Source: Microbacteriaceae bacterium UBA963
GTDB lineage: Bacteria; Actinomycetota; Actinomycetes; Actinomycetales; Microbacteriaceae
NCBI GenBank assembly: GCA_002292955.1
Contig: DBCH01000128.1
Coordinates: 1,183 to 10,682 of the forward strand
Length of the DNA stretch: 9,500 nucleotides
Direction of reading: 5' to 3'
A program made the position numbers and the translations under genes. Positions 1 to 6,945 of the stretch are shown here, in pieces. How positions within the stretch are numbered: position 1 is the stretch's first letter; every line of letters starts with the position of its first letter. Below the pieces are notes generated by a model. That model did no database searches, was not told the origin of the DNA, and worked only from the letters and a program-made list of their open reading frames with translations.

Positions 1-365
1 GCGTCGACCAGCACGTTCAGCGACGTGGACGACGTCTTGGAGAGGTATGACCAGTGCTTGCGATCCTCGGCCGGGAGCGTGGTCAGAATCTCGAGAACAT
101 CCTGAGCCGAAATCAAGACAATCTTGAGGTCCGGATCGGCTCGGCGAAGGGCCACACCGAGACCGATACCGTTTCCGTCCAAGAGTTCGATGTCGAGCAG
201 GGCCACGTCGACCTCTCCGGGACGAATGAGCAGCCGGGCGTGCGTGGAACCCTCTGCCGCAACAACGACATCGATGTCGGGGACATCGTCGAGGGCGGCC
301 TTGAGGAGGTCTCGATAGAGCTGGTGGTCTTCAACGATGGCAACACGAATGGGGGAATGATTCAC
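1..365 (-). CDS. Response regulator, NarL/LuxR type, receiver domain (partial, runs off left edge)
   Basis: Only the first 121 codons are in the window; no stop is reached before the edge. The reading begins at a GTG (363-365) and gives a CheY-like receiver domain. The acidic pair E12-D13 sits after strand 1 (VAIVEDHQLYRDLL), the phosphoacceptor is D58 in VALLDIELLDGNG, S86 is the switch Ser/Thr in IVLISA, and K110 is the conserved lysine in YLSK. All key residues are intact. The VAIVEDHQLYRDLL style is typical of NarL/FixJ-family regulators, so a C-terminal LuxR-type helix-turn-helix is expected beyond the edge, but this is not seen. The partner kinase is not in the window. An AGGA at 377-380 lies 11 bases before the GTG. 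An AATAAT (372-377 read on the minus strand) ends 6 bases before the start and could instead be a -10 box for a leaderless message. The next upstream ATG (371-373) is in another frame and stops after three codons. Confidence 0.9.
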   Translation of the reverse strand, partial: MNHSPIRVAIVEDHQLYRDLLKAALDDVPDIDVVVAAEGSTHARLLIRPGEVDVALLDIELLDGNGIGLGVALRRADPDLKIVLISAQDVLEILTTLPAEDRKHWSYLSKTSSTSLNVLVD

Positions 366-371
366 ACGGTC

Positions 372-377
372 ATTATT
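372..377 (-). promoter_or_regulatory. Candidate -10 box for the response regulator
   Basis: AATAAT on the minus strand lies 6 bases upstream of the GTG start, the distance expected of a -10 box for a leaderless actinobacterial mRNA. The -35 position (about 395-400) has no good match (GTAAAA) and borders the inverted repeat at 399-416. It overlaps the AGGA that could serve as ribosome site, so only one of the two readings may be correct. Confidence 0.3.
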
Positions 378-398
378 CCTGAAGCCGTTAGTGTTTTT

Positions 399-416
399 AC
401 CCCTAACCCGAGGGGT
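399..416. promoter_or_regulatory. Inverted repeat ACCCCT-N6-AGGGGT, candidate operator
   Basis: A perfect 6-base inverted repeat, ACCCCT (399-404) and AGGGGT (411-416), has a 6-base spacer AACCCG. It lies in the 104-base gap between the divergent response regulator and membrane-protein genes. Its near edge is 33 bases upstream of the regulator's start codon, near the expected -35 region, which suits a regulator binding site. Dyads of this form are typical targets of dimeric regulators; autoregulation by the adjacent response regulator is inference. A short RNA hairpin is an alternative, but no T-run follows it on either strand. Confidence 0.4.
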
Positions 417-469
417 GAGGCATTCCTGACACAATGGGCACAGACCTCACTCACGGAAAGTTGGTTGTC

Positions 470-1783
470 ATGCCGTCTTCGGCTCCCGCCGCGCAAAAGC
501 GCCCACGGTCCCTCGTCAGCGGAATCCTGCTGGCTCTCGCCGTTGTACTCACACCCCTGGCACTCGTTACCAACTGGGCCGCCGTTCAGGTGGACAACAC
601 CCAGCGGTTTGTCGACACTCTTGGCCCGCTCGCCTCGAATCCAAAAATCCAAGAGTTGGTGATTAACGAGGTCACCAACAAACTCGATGAGACGGTGGAC
701 TTTGCGGGAACCACGTCATCGCTCATCGACGGGTTGGGTTCCGCGCTGAGCCTTCCCCCCTCCGCCAAAGACGCCCTTGGACTCTTTTCTGATCCGCTCG
801 CCGCCGGGGTGAAGGGGCTGGTACGCGAGGCCGTGGGCAAGGTGGTGAAGTCCGATGGTTTTCAGGCCGCGTGGACCCAAACACTCACGATCACCCAAGA
901 GCAAGTGACAAAGCTCCTCAAGGGCGAGGAATCTGGCGTGCTCAAGATGGCGGCCGACGGAACCATCACCCTGAACCTGAAGCCGGTTATCGCCGAGGTC
1001 AAGCAAAGTCTGATCAACAGCGGCGCGGGTTTTGCCGCGGCCATCCCTGAGATGGATCTCACCATCGACGTGGGCAAGATTCCCGAACTGGCTGTGGCGC
1101 GGGTCGTCTACCAGATCGGTATCGGCGTGGGAACGTGGCTGCCCTGGGTGGTGGTCGGCCTCTACCTTTTGGGCTTTGCGCTGGCCATTCGCCGTGTTCG
1201 CGCCGTGCTCATTACCAGTGTCTTCCTGCTCATTTCATCGGTGCTCATGCTGGTCTTCTTCTCGTTGGGCCGGTTGCTTGCCATCAACAGCGTGAGTGAC
1301 GAGTTCGCGCCCGCGGTGGGCGTGGTGTGGGATGCGGTATCCGCCTACGCGGTGACGGTGGTGGCCGGACTCATCGCCCTCAGCGTCATTGCTCTGCTGG
1401 CATCGTGGGTCTTCTCTGGCGATGAGCGATCACCCGTTCGGCAGTGGTTTGGCCGCACGTTCGCGTCTTTGCGGGCTCGACTAGACCGTCTCGGTATGAC
1501 GATGGGCAGTGCCGGCAAGTTTTTGTACCGGTTCCGCATTGCCATTCGCGTGATCATTATTGTGATCGCCGGATTCCTCGTTGCCGCGGCGCAACCCATG
1601 AACGTGGGTTCGGTGATTTGGGCAAGCGTGATTGTTGGGCTTTTGTTGCTCGCGCTTGAACTCTTGCAGCGCCCGCCCGTCGTCGTGGCCAAACCGGCGG
1701 CAAAGAAGGCGACCACCACCAAGCGCGTGACGCCTACCAAGCGCGCGACCCCCACTAAGCGGGCCACCTCGGCACGCAAGTAA
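470..1783 (+). CDS. Six-helix membrane protein with large extracytoplasmic domain, function unknown
   Basis: 437 residues; I do not recognise a named family. Hydrophobic segments lie at about 15-37, 222-240, 244-266, 294-315, 358-376 and 379-399. Positive charges (K10, R11, R13; R241-R244; R340s-R360) place the N terminus and the C-terminal tail in the cytoplasm, so residues 38-221 form an exported domain. That domain opens with VDNTQRFVDTLGPLASNPKIQ, a wording I associate with uncharacterised actinobacterial membrane proteins (from memory). The tail (about 404-437) is rich in Lys, Arg, Thr and Pro, with a six-residue repeat. The ATG at 470 is preferred because GGAAAG (455-460) lies 9 bases upstream; an in-frame ATG at 434 would add 12 residues but has a poorer site. 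The gene is 17 bases ahead of the PerM-like gene and probably heads the perM-purN-purH operon. A cell-envelope role is a guess from position only. Confidence 0.85.
   Translation: MPSSAPAAQKRPRSLVSGILLALAVVLTPLALVTNWAAVQVDNTQRFVDTLGPLASNPKIQELVINEVTNKLDETVDFAGTTSSLIDGLGSALSLPPSAKDALGLFSDPLAAGVKGLVREAVGKVVKSDGFQAAWTQTLTITQEQVTKLLKGEESGVLKMAADGTITLNLKPVIAEVKQSLINSGAGFAAAIPEMDLTIDVGKIPELAVARVVYQIGIGVGTWLPWVVVGLYLLGFALAIRRVRAVLITSVFLLISSVLMLVFFSLGRLLAINSVSDEFAPAVGVVWDAVSAYAVTVVAGLIALSVIALLASWVFSGDERSPVRQWFGRTFASLRARLDRLGMTMGSAGKFLYRFRIAIRVIIIVIAGFLVAAAQPMNVGSVIWASVIVGLLLLALELLQRPPVVVAKPAAKKATTTKRVTPTKRATPTKRATSARK
1721..1774 (+). repeat. Three 18-bp tandem units encoding the basic tail (KR-V/A-TPT)
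   Basis: Units at 1721-1738, 1739-1756 and 1757-1774 each start with AAGCG and encode KRVTPT, KRATPT and KRATSA. The units differ at several third positions, so they are diverged rather than freshly duplicated. The tail is predicted to be cytoplasmic, and its charge would suit contact with membrane phospholipid or nucleic acid; that is inference. Confidence 0.75.
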
Positions 1784-1800
1784 CGAAACTCAGTGAGGTA

Positions 1801-3030
1801 ATGGGCCCGACACGTTTCTCGGCTGCCGCTGTTGCGGCCGTCGAGGCAGTTGTTGTTGTGTTCGCGGGACTTGCTATTCCGCTTATTCCACTCACCATCC
1901 TGTGGGTGACCAACATTGATTCCGGTATTCAGTGGGATGTCTACTACCGTGCCTCAGCCGACATTTGGCTGCTCGGTCACGGGGTGCACTTCACCGTCAC
2001 ACTCGATCCTGCACTTGCTGCGTCTCTCAATCTGCCGGGCATCGATGCCCCGTTCTTGCTGTCTCTGGCCCCCACGGGTTTCGCTCTGCTCACCTTTCTT
2101 ATGGCCATGCGGCTGGGGCGGCGAACCGTTGAAGCTGAAGTCCGAGTTATCGGCCCCACAACGGCAATCGTTGCTTTTGCGCTGGTTTCCGTGGCTATTG
2201 CGTTCAGCACGCTCAACGAGTCGGCCATGCCGACGCTGTGGCGGGTCTTTACGCTTCCCACGGTCATCTTTATCGCCGGTCTGCTCGTCGGTGCCCGTGG
2301 CGAGATGGGTCGTTCCGGTGGTCGAGCCGAGAACGTGAAGAAGCGGGTTACGGTCTGGACGCGCACGCTGTCTCCGCAGATGCGCGCGTGGTTTCGGGCT
2401 TCGCTCGTGGGTGGGCTGGGCGCGGTGGGCATTCTCACCATGGTGGCGGCGTTTGTGACGGCGGCACTGTTCATCGCGCGCTTTCCGCAAATTGTCGCAC
2501 TCTACGAGGGCCTGCAAGCGGGCGCCGAAGGTGGCGCCGTGATCACCCTTGCCGAGCTTGCGTACCTCCCCAACATCGTCTTCTGGGTTTATTCGTGGCT
2601 GAGTGGGGCCGGTTTTGCCCTCGGGCGCGGCTCCTGGGTTTCTCCGGCGGGCGCCGACATCGGACCACTCCCCTCGCTGCCCATTTTCGGGCTGGTGCCG
2701 GAGGGGCAGGTCCCGGGTGGCTTCCTCTGGCTCGTGATTCCCGTCGTGGCAACTTTCGTGGCCGCGCGTCTGGTCCGATCGCGTCTTGTGGCCCACCTGT
2801 ACCCCCACGAACGCGGGCGATGGTTGCTGGCCACTGCCGGTGGAATGGCCGTCGTTGCGGGACTGGTCACACTCGTTCTGGCGCTCGCCACCTCGGGCTC
2901 GGTGGGTCCGGGACGCATGGCTGAGTTTGGCCCCACCCCCTGGCTCACCACGGTGTGGGTGCTCGGCGTCACGCTGGTGGTGGGACTCATCGGACTTCTC
3001 CCCCCGGGACGGTCGGCGGCCCAACGTTAG
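1801..3030 (+). CDS. perM: DUF6350 family membrane protein, cell division protein PerM-like
   Basis: 409 residues, very hydrophobic, with about nine predicted helices (roughly 9-36, 84-104, 119-136, 147-165, 201-226, 252-273, 307-325, 340-364, 381-400). The opening, with VFAGLAIPLIPLTILWV near residues 20-36, and the middle motif LAYLPNIVFWVYSWLSGAGF (250-271) leading into GRGSWVSPAG, match the DUF6350 family. Gene order supports this: in Mycobacterium tuberculosis the family member Rv0955 (PerM) lies directly upstream of purN and purH, as here. PerM has been linked to cell division and persistence in mycobacteria; the biochemical activity is not established, and transfer of that role to this organism is inference. 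The ATG at 1801 has an AGTGAGG (1792-1798) only 2 bases ahead, a very short spacing, so translation may depend partly on coupling to the gene ending at 1783. No other start fits the conserved N terminus. Confidence 0.8.
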   Translation: MGPTRFSAAAVAAVEAVVVVFAGLAIPLIPLTILWVTNIDSGIQWDVYYRASADIWLLGHGVHFTVTLDPALAASLNLPGIDAPFLLSLAPTGFALLTFLMAMRLGRRTVEAEVRVIGPTTAIVAFALVSVAIAFSTLNESAMPTLWRVFTLPTVIFIAGLLVGARGEMGRSGGRAENVKKRVTVWTRTLSPQMRAWFRASLVGGLGAVGILTMVAAFVTAALFIARFPQIVALYEGLQAGAEGGAVITLAELAYLPNIVFWVYSWLSGAGFALGRGSWVSPAGADIGPLPSLPIFGLVPEGQVPGGFLWLVIPVVATFVAARLVRSRLVAHLYPHERGRWLLATAGGMAVVAGLVTLVLALATSGSVGPGRMAEFGPTPWLTTVWVLGVTLVVGLIGLLPPGRSAAQR

Positions 3031-3039
3031 ACTGAAACC

Positions 3040-3633
3040 GTGTACTCGGTTGTCGTGCTCATCTCTGGATCGGGTTCCAACCTCCGCGCACTTCTCGAAG
3101 CGGCAACCGCTGCTGACTACCCCGCTCGCGTCGTTGCCGTGGGCGCAGATCGTGAGTGCGATGGGCTGATCCACGCCGACGAGTTCGGAATTCCCACCTT
3201 TGTGGTTGATCCTGCAGCCTTCTCCTCGCGCGAAGAGTGGGGGAGTGCACTCGTGGGCGCCATCGAGCCATGGCAGCCCGATCTGGTGCTTTGCGCCGGG
3301 TTCATGCGCATCTTGCCCGCTTCCGCCGTGGCCGCTCTCTATCCGCGCCTGATCAACATGCACCCCGCCCTGCTGCCTCTCTACCCCGGTGCCCACGCGG
3401 TGCGAGACGCGCTGGCCGACGGCGCCATCGTGACCGGCGCCACTATTCATGTGGTCGACGAGGGCGTTGACACCGGGCCGGTGATTCGTGCCCGAGAGGT
3501 GGCCGTGCACCCGGGCGATAGCGAATCGAGCCTGCACGAGCGCATTAAGGTAGAGGAACGGCAGCTCATCGTCGAGACCGTCGCAGACATTGCACGTGAA
3601 CGCATTGACCTTGAGGAGATATCCCGCCAATGA
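3040..3633 (+). CDS. purN: Phosphoribosylglycinamide formyltransferase (GAR transformylase)
   Basis: 197 residues, the usual PurN length. It transfers the formyl group of 10-formyl-THF to GAR to give FGAR, the third step of de novo purine synthesis, in the cytoplasm. The N-terminal loop VVLISGSGSNLRALLEA (phosphate binding) is present, followed by LCAGFMRILP. The catalytic residues are N106 and H108 in INMHPALLPLYPGAHA and D144 in HVVDEGVDTGP, at the same numbers as in the E. coli enzyme. The start is a GTG at 3040, 9 bases after the perM stop, with no clear Shine-Dalgarno, so coupling to perM translation is plausible. The TGA stop overlaps the purH start in an ATGA quartet. Confidence 0.97.
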   Translation: MYSVVVLISGSGSNLRALLEAATAADYPARVVAVGADRECDGLIHADEFGIPTFVVDPAAFSSREEWGSALVGAIEPWQPDLVLCAGFMRILPASAVAALYPRLINMHPALLPLYPGAHAVRDALADGAIVTGATIHVVDEGVDTGPVIRAREVAVHPGDSESSLHERIKVEERQLIVETVADIARERIDLEEISRQ

Positions 3634-5228
3634 GTGGCCCGCAGCACGATCCCGGCCTGTATCGCGAACGCGACGAGGTAGCTGTTCGCCGCGCCCTCAT
3701 TTCGGTGAGCGATAAGACGGGCCTCACTGACCTCGCCACCTCGCTTCACGCAGCGGGGGTTGAAATGGTGTCCACCGGTTCCACGGCAGCGGCCATTCGC
3801 GAGGCGGGTTTCGACGTCACGGATGTGAGCGAGGTGACGGGTTTTCCCGAGTCGCTCGACGGGCGCGTGAAGACCCTGCACCCCGGTGTGCACGCCGGCA
3901 TTCTCGCCGACCTTCGGTTGGCCTCGCACGAACAGCAGCTCGTGGATCTGGGCATTTCGCCATTTGAGCTCGTGGTGGTAAATCTCTATCCGTTTCGTGA
4001 AACCGTTGCCTCGGGTGCGCCCGAGAACGACATCATCGAGCAGATTGATATCGGGGGGCCCGCGCTCGTTCGCGCTTCGGCAAAAAACCACGCGAACGTT
4101 GCCGTGGTGGTCTCGCCGGCAGATTATGCACGCGTTGTCGCGCAGGTGTCAGAGGGCGGGACCACGCTCGCGCTTCGTCGCGAGCTGGCCGCCGAGGCCT
4201 TCAGCCACACGGCCGCGTACGACGCCAGCGTGGCCGGCTGGTTTGTGCGCGACGAGAAGTTTCCCCACACCTACTCGGTCTCGGTGCGTCGCGAGCAGGT
4301 GCTGCGCTACGGCGAGAACGCTCATCAGGAGGCGGCCCTCTATCGCGAACCGCTGGGTAGCGGCATCGCACAAGCGGTCCTGCTGGGCGGTAAGGAAATG
4401 TCGTACAACAACTATGTCGATGCCGATGCTGCCGTCCGGGCCGCGTTCGACTTCATCAATCCCGCCGTGGCCATTATCAAGCACGCCAATCCCTGCGGCA
4501 TCGCCGTGGGCCGCGATAAGGCAGTCGACCAAATCGCTTCGGCGCATCAGCGCGCTCACGCGTGTGACCCGGTATCGGCTTTTGGCGGCGTGATTGCGGC
4601 CAATCGAACCGTCACCCTCAAGATGGCCGAGCAGGTTTCGGAAGTCTTCACGGAAGTTCTTGTGGCGCCGGACTTCGAGCCGGATGCGCTGACGCTCCTG
4701 CGCGAGAAGAAGAACCTGCGCTTGCTACAACTGCCTGAGGATTTCACTCGCGAACGCATGGAGATGCGACAGGTCTCGGGCGGATTCCTTGTTCAAGATG
4801 CCGACCTCTTCGACGCCGACGCGGTACTCGGGGCACTGGTAAAGAAGTGGACCCTCGTCGCCGGTGACACTCCCGAAGCCGAAACGCTCGTCGACCTCGA
4901 GTTTGCGTGGAAGGCATGTCGTTCGGTCAAGTCAAACGCCATCCTGTTGGCAAAGGGCGGCGCCTCGGTGGGCGTAGGAATGGGACAGGTGAATCGTGTG
5001 GACTCGTGCCACCTTGCCGTGTCTCGAGCCGGAGACCGTGCCGCGGGCTCGGTAGCAGCTTCCGATGCGTTCTTCCCGTTTGCCGACGGCCTCGACGTTC
5101 TTCTGGCCGCCGGCATCAAGGCCGTCGTTCAGCCCGGTGGATCGGTGCGTGACGAAGAAGTTATCGCCGCTGCCAACAAGGCCGGCGTTCCCATGTACTT
5201 TACGGGCGAGCGCCACTTCTTTCACTAG
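3630..5228 (+). CDS. purH: Bifunctional AICAR formyltransferase / IMP cyclohydrolase
   Basis: 532 residues, close to the E. coli length. It performs the last two steps of IMP synthesis: AICAR plus 10-formyl-THF to FAICAR, then ring closure to IMP. The N-terminal MGS-like cyclohydrolase domain (about 19-150) shows RRALISVSDKTGL, STGSTAAAIREAG and RVKTLHPGVHAGIL (K81). The C-terminal transformylase domain shows RYGENAHQEAALY and the catalytic Lys-His pair K284-H285 in IIKHANPCGIA; DPVSAFGGVIAAN and the closing YFTGERHFFH are also typical. The first 17 or so residues are a non-conserved extension. The ATG overlaps the purN stop by 4 bases, with AGGAG at 3614-3618, 11 bases upstream, so PurN and PurH are probably translationally coupled. 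Its substrate AICAR (ZMP) is the precursor of ZTP, the ligand of the riboswitch at about 7841. Confidence 0.97.
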   Translation: MSGPQHDPGLYRERDEVAVRRALISVSDKTGLTDLATSLHAAGVEMVSTGSTAAAIREAGFDVTDVSEVTGFPESLDGRVKTLHPGVHAGILADLRLASHEQQLVDLGISPFELVVVNLYPFRETVASGAPENDIIEQIDIGGPALVRASAKNHANVAVVVSPADYARVVAQVSEGGTTLALRRELAAEAFSHTAAYDASVAGWFVRDEKFPHTYSVSVRREQVLRYGENAHQEAALYREPLGSGIAQAVLLGGKEMSYNNYVDADAAVRAAFDFINPAVAIIKHANPCGIAVGRDKAVDQIASAHQRAHACDPVSAFGGVIAANRTVTLKMAEQVSEVFTEVLVAPDFEPDALTLLREKKNLRLLQLPEDFTRERMEMRQVSGGFLVQDADLFDADAVLGALVKKWTLVAGDTPEAETLVDLEFAWKACRSVKSNAILLAKGGASVGVGMGQVNRVDSCHLAVSRAGDRAAGSVAASDAFFPFADGLDVLLAAGIKAVVQPGGSVRDEEVIAAANKAGVPMYFTGERHFFH

Positions 5229-5245
5229 AGCCGTCGGAGGCCACC

Positions 5246-6448
5246 ATGATTCGTCCCGTTTGGCAACGCGCCATTGCGGCACTGGTAACGGCGTTCGTCG
5301 TCACGTTCATCGTGCTCGTCGCCAATGCGCTGGCCTATTACCTTTCGCAGGGAATGGCGCTCGACACTTTTGGACAAGCCTTCGTGTACTACCTTCCCTC
5401 GGGCGCCATTCTTTTCCTGTTGACCTGGCTGACCGCCTTCCTCCCGCTGCTTTCGTCGCGATGGTGGGGGCTCGCTGCCGGCGTGATAGCGGGTGTGGTC
5501 GCCTCATTTGTGGGCGTGGGAGTGCAGGTCTGGTCTGTGAACCCGGGATTTTTGGCCTTTGATGAACAAGCCCTGTTCGGTCTCACCACCCTCGCGTTGG
5601 TCTTCTTGGTCGCGACCGTGATTGTCATGCCCACGCTCGGTGTGTGGATCAACCGAGCGATGCGCGAGCTCTTGGCCGAGCGTCGTGGAAAACCGACTGT
5701 GCTGGTCCGTGCGCCGGCGTCTACTCTGGCCAACGGTCTCGTCACGCACGTCGCGCGCAAGAGAGTGAATCTCGACCTCGCCGACGCCCAGTGGGATGCC
5801 TACGTCGAGACCCTGCAGGAGTGTGGGTGGCGAATCGTTGAAGTGGGGGCCCGCGACGACCTTGCTGACTCTGTCTTTGTTGAAGACACCGTGGTGATCC
5901 TTGGCAACACGGCCATCATCACGAGTCCTGGCGCTCTCGCGCGAGTTGACGAGACCGAGGGCACCGAAGATGCGCTCCGCACTCTCGGCATGCGCATCGA
6001 ACGAATTGAGCATCCGGGTACTCTCGATGGCGGCGACGTTCTGGTGGTGGACGACACGGTTTATGTGGGGCGCAGCACCCGCACCAATGCCGACGGCATT
6101 CGCCAGTTGCGTGTTCTCGCGCGCCGGCGGGGATTCACCGTTGTTGCGGTTCCCGTTGCCCGCGCGCTGCACCTCAAGTCCGCGGCTTCGGCGCTTCCCG
6201 ATGGCACCATCATTGGTTACGCACAGGCATTCGAGAACGTGTCTCTCTTTGCCCGATTCATGCCAGTGCCCGAACCACACGGAGCGAGCGTGCTCATTGT
6301 TGACGCCAACACCGTGGTCATGTCGGCCGCTGCGCCCAAAACTGCGGCCCTCGTGCGCGACCTGGGTTATCGCGTGATCGCCGTCGAGATTGGAGAGTTC
6401 GAAAAGCTGGAGGGCTCCGTTACCTGCCTGTCGGTGCTGATTCGCTAG
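5246..6448 (+). CDS. Dimethylarginine dimethylaminohydrolase (DDAH) fused to an N-terminal four-helix membrane module
   Basis: 400 residues in one uninterrupted frame. Residues 1-147 hold four predicted helices (about 9-32, 47-68, 74-97, 111-134); positive residues at the N terminus and after helix 4 (NRAMRELLAERRGK) put the rest in the cytoplasm. Residues 150-400 are a DDAH/amidinotransferase-fold domain: the substrate-binding E213-D214 in SVFVEDTVVI, the acidic catalytic D261 in TLDGGDVLV, H309 in ALHLKSAASALPDGT and the nucleophile C394 in EKLEGSVTCLSV. DDAH hydrolyses N-omega-methylated arginines to citrulline plus methylamines (EC 3.5.3.18); this substrate is inferred from the motifs, and another guanidino substrate is possible. 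DDAH enzymes are usually soluble and about 250-285 residues, so the membrane part is extra. GGAGG at 5236-5240 lies 5 bases before the ATG. The gap to purH is 17 bases, so it probably shares that transcript, although no metabolic link to purines is evident. Confidence 0.88.
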   Translation: MIRPVWQRAIAALVTAFVVTFIVLVANALAYYLSQGMALDTFGQAFVYYLPSGAILFLLTWLTAFLPLLSSRWWGLAAGVIAGVVASFVGVGVQVWSVNPGFLAFDEQALFGLTTLALVFLVATVIVMPTLGVWINRAMRELLAERRGKPTVLVRAPASTLANGLVTHVARKRVNLDLADAQWDAYVETLQECGWRIVEVGARDDLADSVFVEDTVVILGNTAIITSPGALARVDETEGTEDALRTLGMRIERIEHPGTLDGGDVLVVDDTVYVGRSTRTNADGIRQLRVLARRRGFTVVAVPVARALHLKSAASALPDGTIIGYAQAFENVSLFARFMPVPEPHGASVLIVDANTVVMSAAAPKTAALVRDLGYRVIAVEIGEFEKLEGSVTCLSVLIR

Positions 6449-6468
6449 TCTCGCGCTACGTCAGTGCC
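6433..6468. other. Imperfect hairpin between convergent genes
   Basis: GGTGCTGA (6433-6440) can pair with TCAGTGCC (6461-6468) with two G-U wobbles, and an inner CG-TAG/CTA-CG stem extends it with a bulge. It spans the 3' end of the DDAH gene and the 3' end of the GNAT gene, where transcription from both sides meets. No T-run follows on either strand, so it is not a canonical intrinsic terminator; it may aid termination or mRNA 3' end stability. Confidence 0.25.
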
Positions 6469-6911
6469 AGGGCAGCGATGGTCTCGCCGTAACGCGTTTC
6501 GCCGATGTCGACAAAACCCAGAGTGTGAAAGAAGTCGCCGGGGCTGTTGTCCCCTGGTTCCCAGAGAACCGTGAGGCGCTCGAACCCGCGCGAACGCGCC
6601 TCGGCCGCCAGTGCCTCGACGGCAAACCGCCCGACGCCTCGGCCCTGGGCTTCGGCAGCAATGTGAATACGCCAGATGCAGCTCTGAAACTCAACCTGCG
6701 ATGTCTGTTGATCGAAGTGACCGCGGATGAATCCCACCACGTCATCGCCGTCCACAACGACCCGCGGCCAATCGGTATCGGGCGCAAAATAGGCCTCGGC
6801 AACGGCATACGATGGTGGCGCAAGGAACGCTTCCTGCCCCGGTTTCAGGGTGAGGTTGTTTGCCGCCACGATGGTGCGGCCCGAAAGCTCCTCCAGCGTC
6901 AAGTTCCCCAT
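6456..6911 (-). CDS. GNAT family N-acetyltransferase (spermidine/diamine acetyltransferase-like)
   Basis: 151 residues from the ATG at 6909-6911. The GNAT acetyl-CoA pyrophosphate loop is visible as AEAQGRGVG (Q89-G90-R91-G92-V93-G94) after the beta strand CIWRIHIAAE, followed by a helix (RFAVEALAAEARSRG) and the closing strand region FFHTLGFVDIGETRYGE. The N-terminal part, with NLTLKPGQEAFLAPPSYAVAEAYF (19-42), resembles the BltD/PaiA group of polyamine acetyltransferases, as judged by remembered wording. The actual substrate is unknown. An in-frame start at 6977 would add 22 residues and overlap the end of purU; I prefer the shorter form because the extension is low-complexity and lies over the purU stop. 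The Shine-Dalgarno is weak in either case. It lies 34 bases after purU on the same strand and is probably its co-transcribed partner. Confidence 0.85.
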   Translation of the reverse strand: MGNLTLEELSGRTIVAANNLTLKPGQEAFLAPPSYAVAEAYFAPDTDWPRVVVDGDDVVGFIRGHFDQQTSQVEFQSCIWRIHIAAEAQGRGVGRFAVEALAAEARSRGFERLTVLWEPGDNSPGDFFHTLGFVDIGETRYGETIAALALT

Positions 6912-6945
6912 AGAGACAGGATACGCTCCACCGACGACCCTGTGG

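Noticed and set aside
434..469. Longer N terminus for the membrane protein from the ATG at 434
   Set aside because: The ATG at 470 has GGAAAG at good spacing and leads directly into a basic-then-hydrophobic N terminus. The extra 12 residues add nothing recognisable, although they cannot be excluded.
54..662. Plus-strand open frame (202 codons) over the response regulator and the start of the membrane protein
   Set aside because: It is antisense to an intact receiver domain, then out of frame with the membrane protein; no coherent product.
1954..3630. Long minus-strand open frame (558 codons) across perM and purN
   Set aside because: perM and purN share the same phase (starts 1239 bases apart), so their codon bias leaves one antisense frame open over both. 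The product is hydrophilic low-complexity wording with no recognisable motif, opposite two strongly supported genes.
5504..6280. Minus-strand open frame (258 codons) opposite the DDAH gene
   Set aside because: Shadow of a high-GC coding frame; no motif, and the sense strand carries all DDAH active-site residues.
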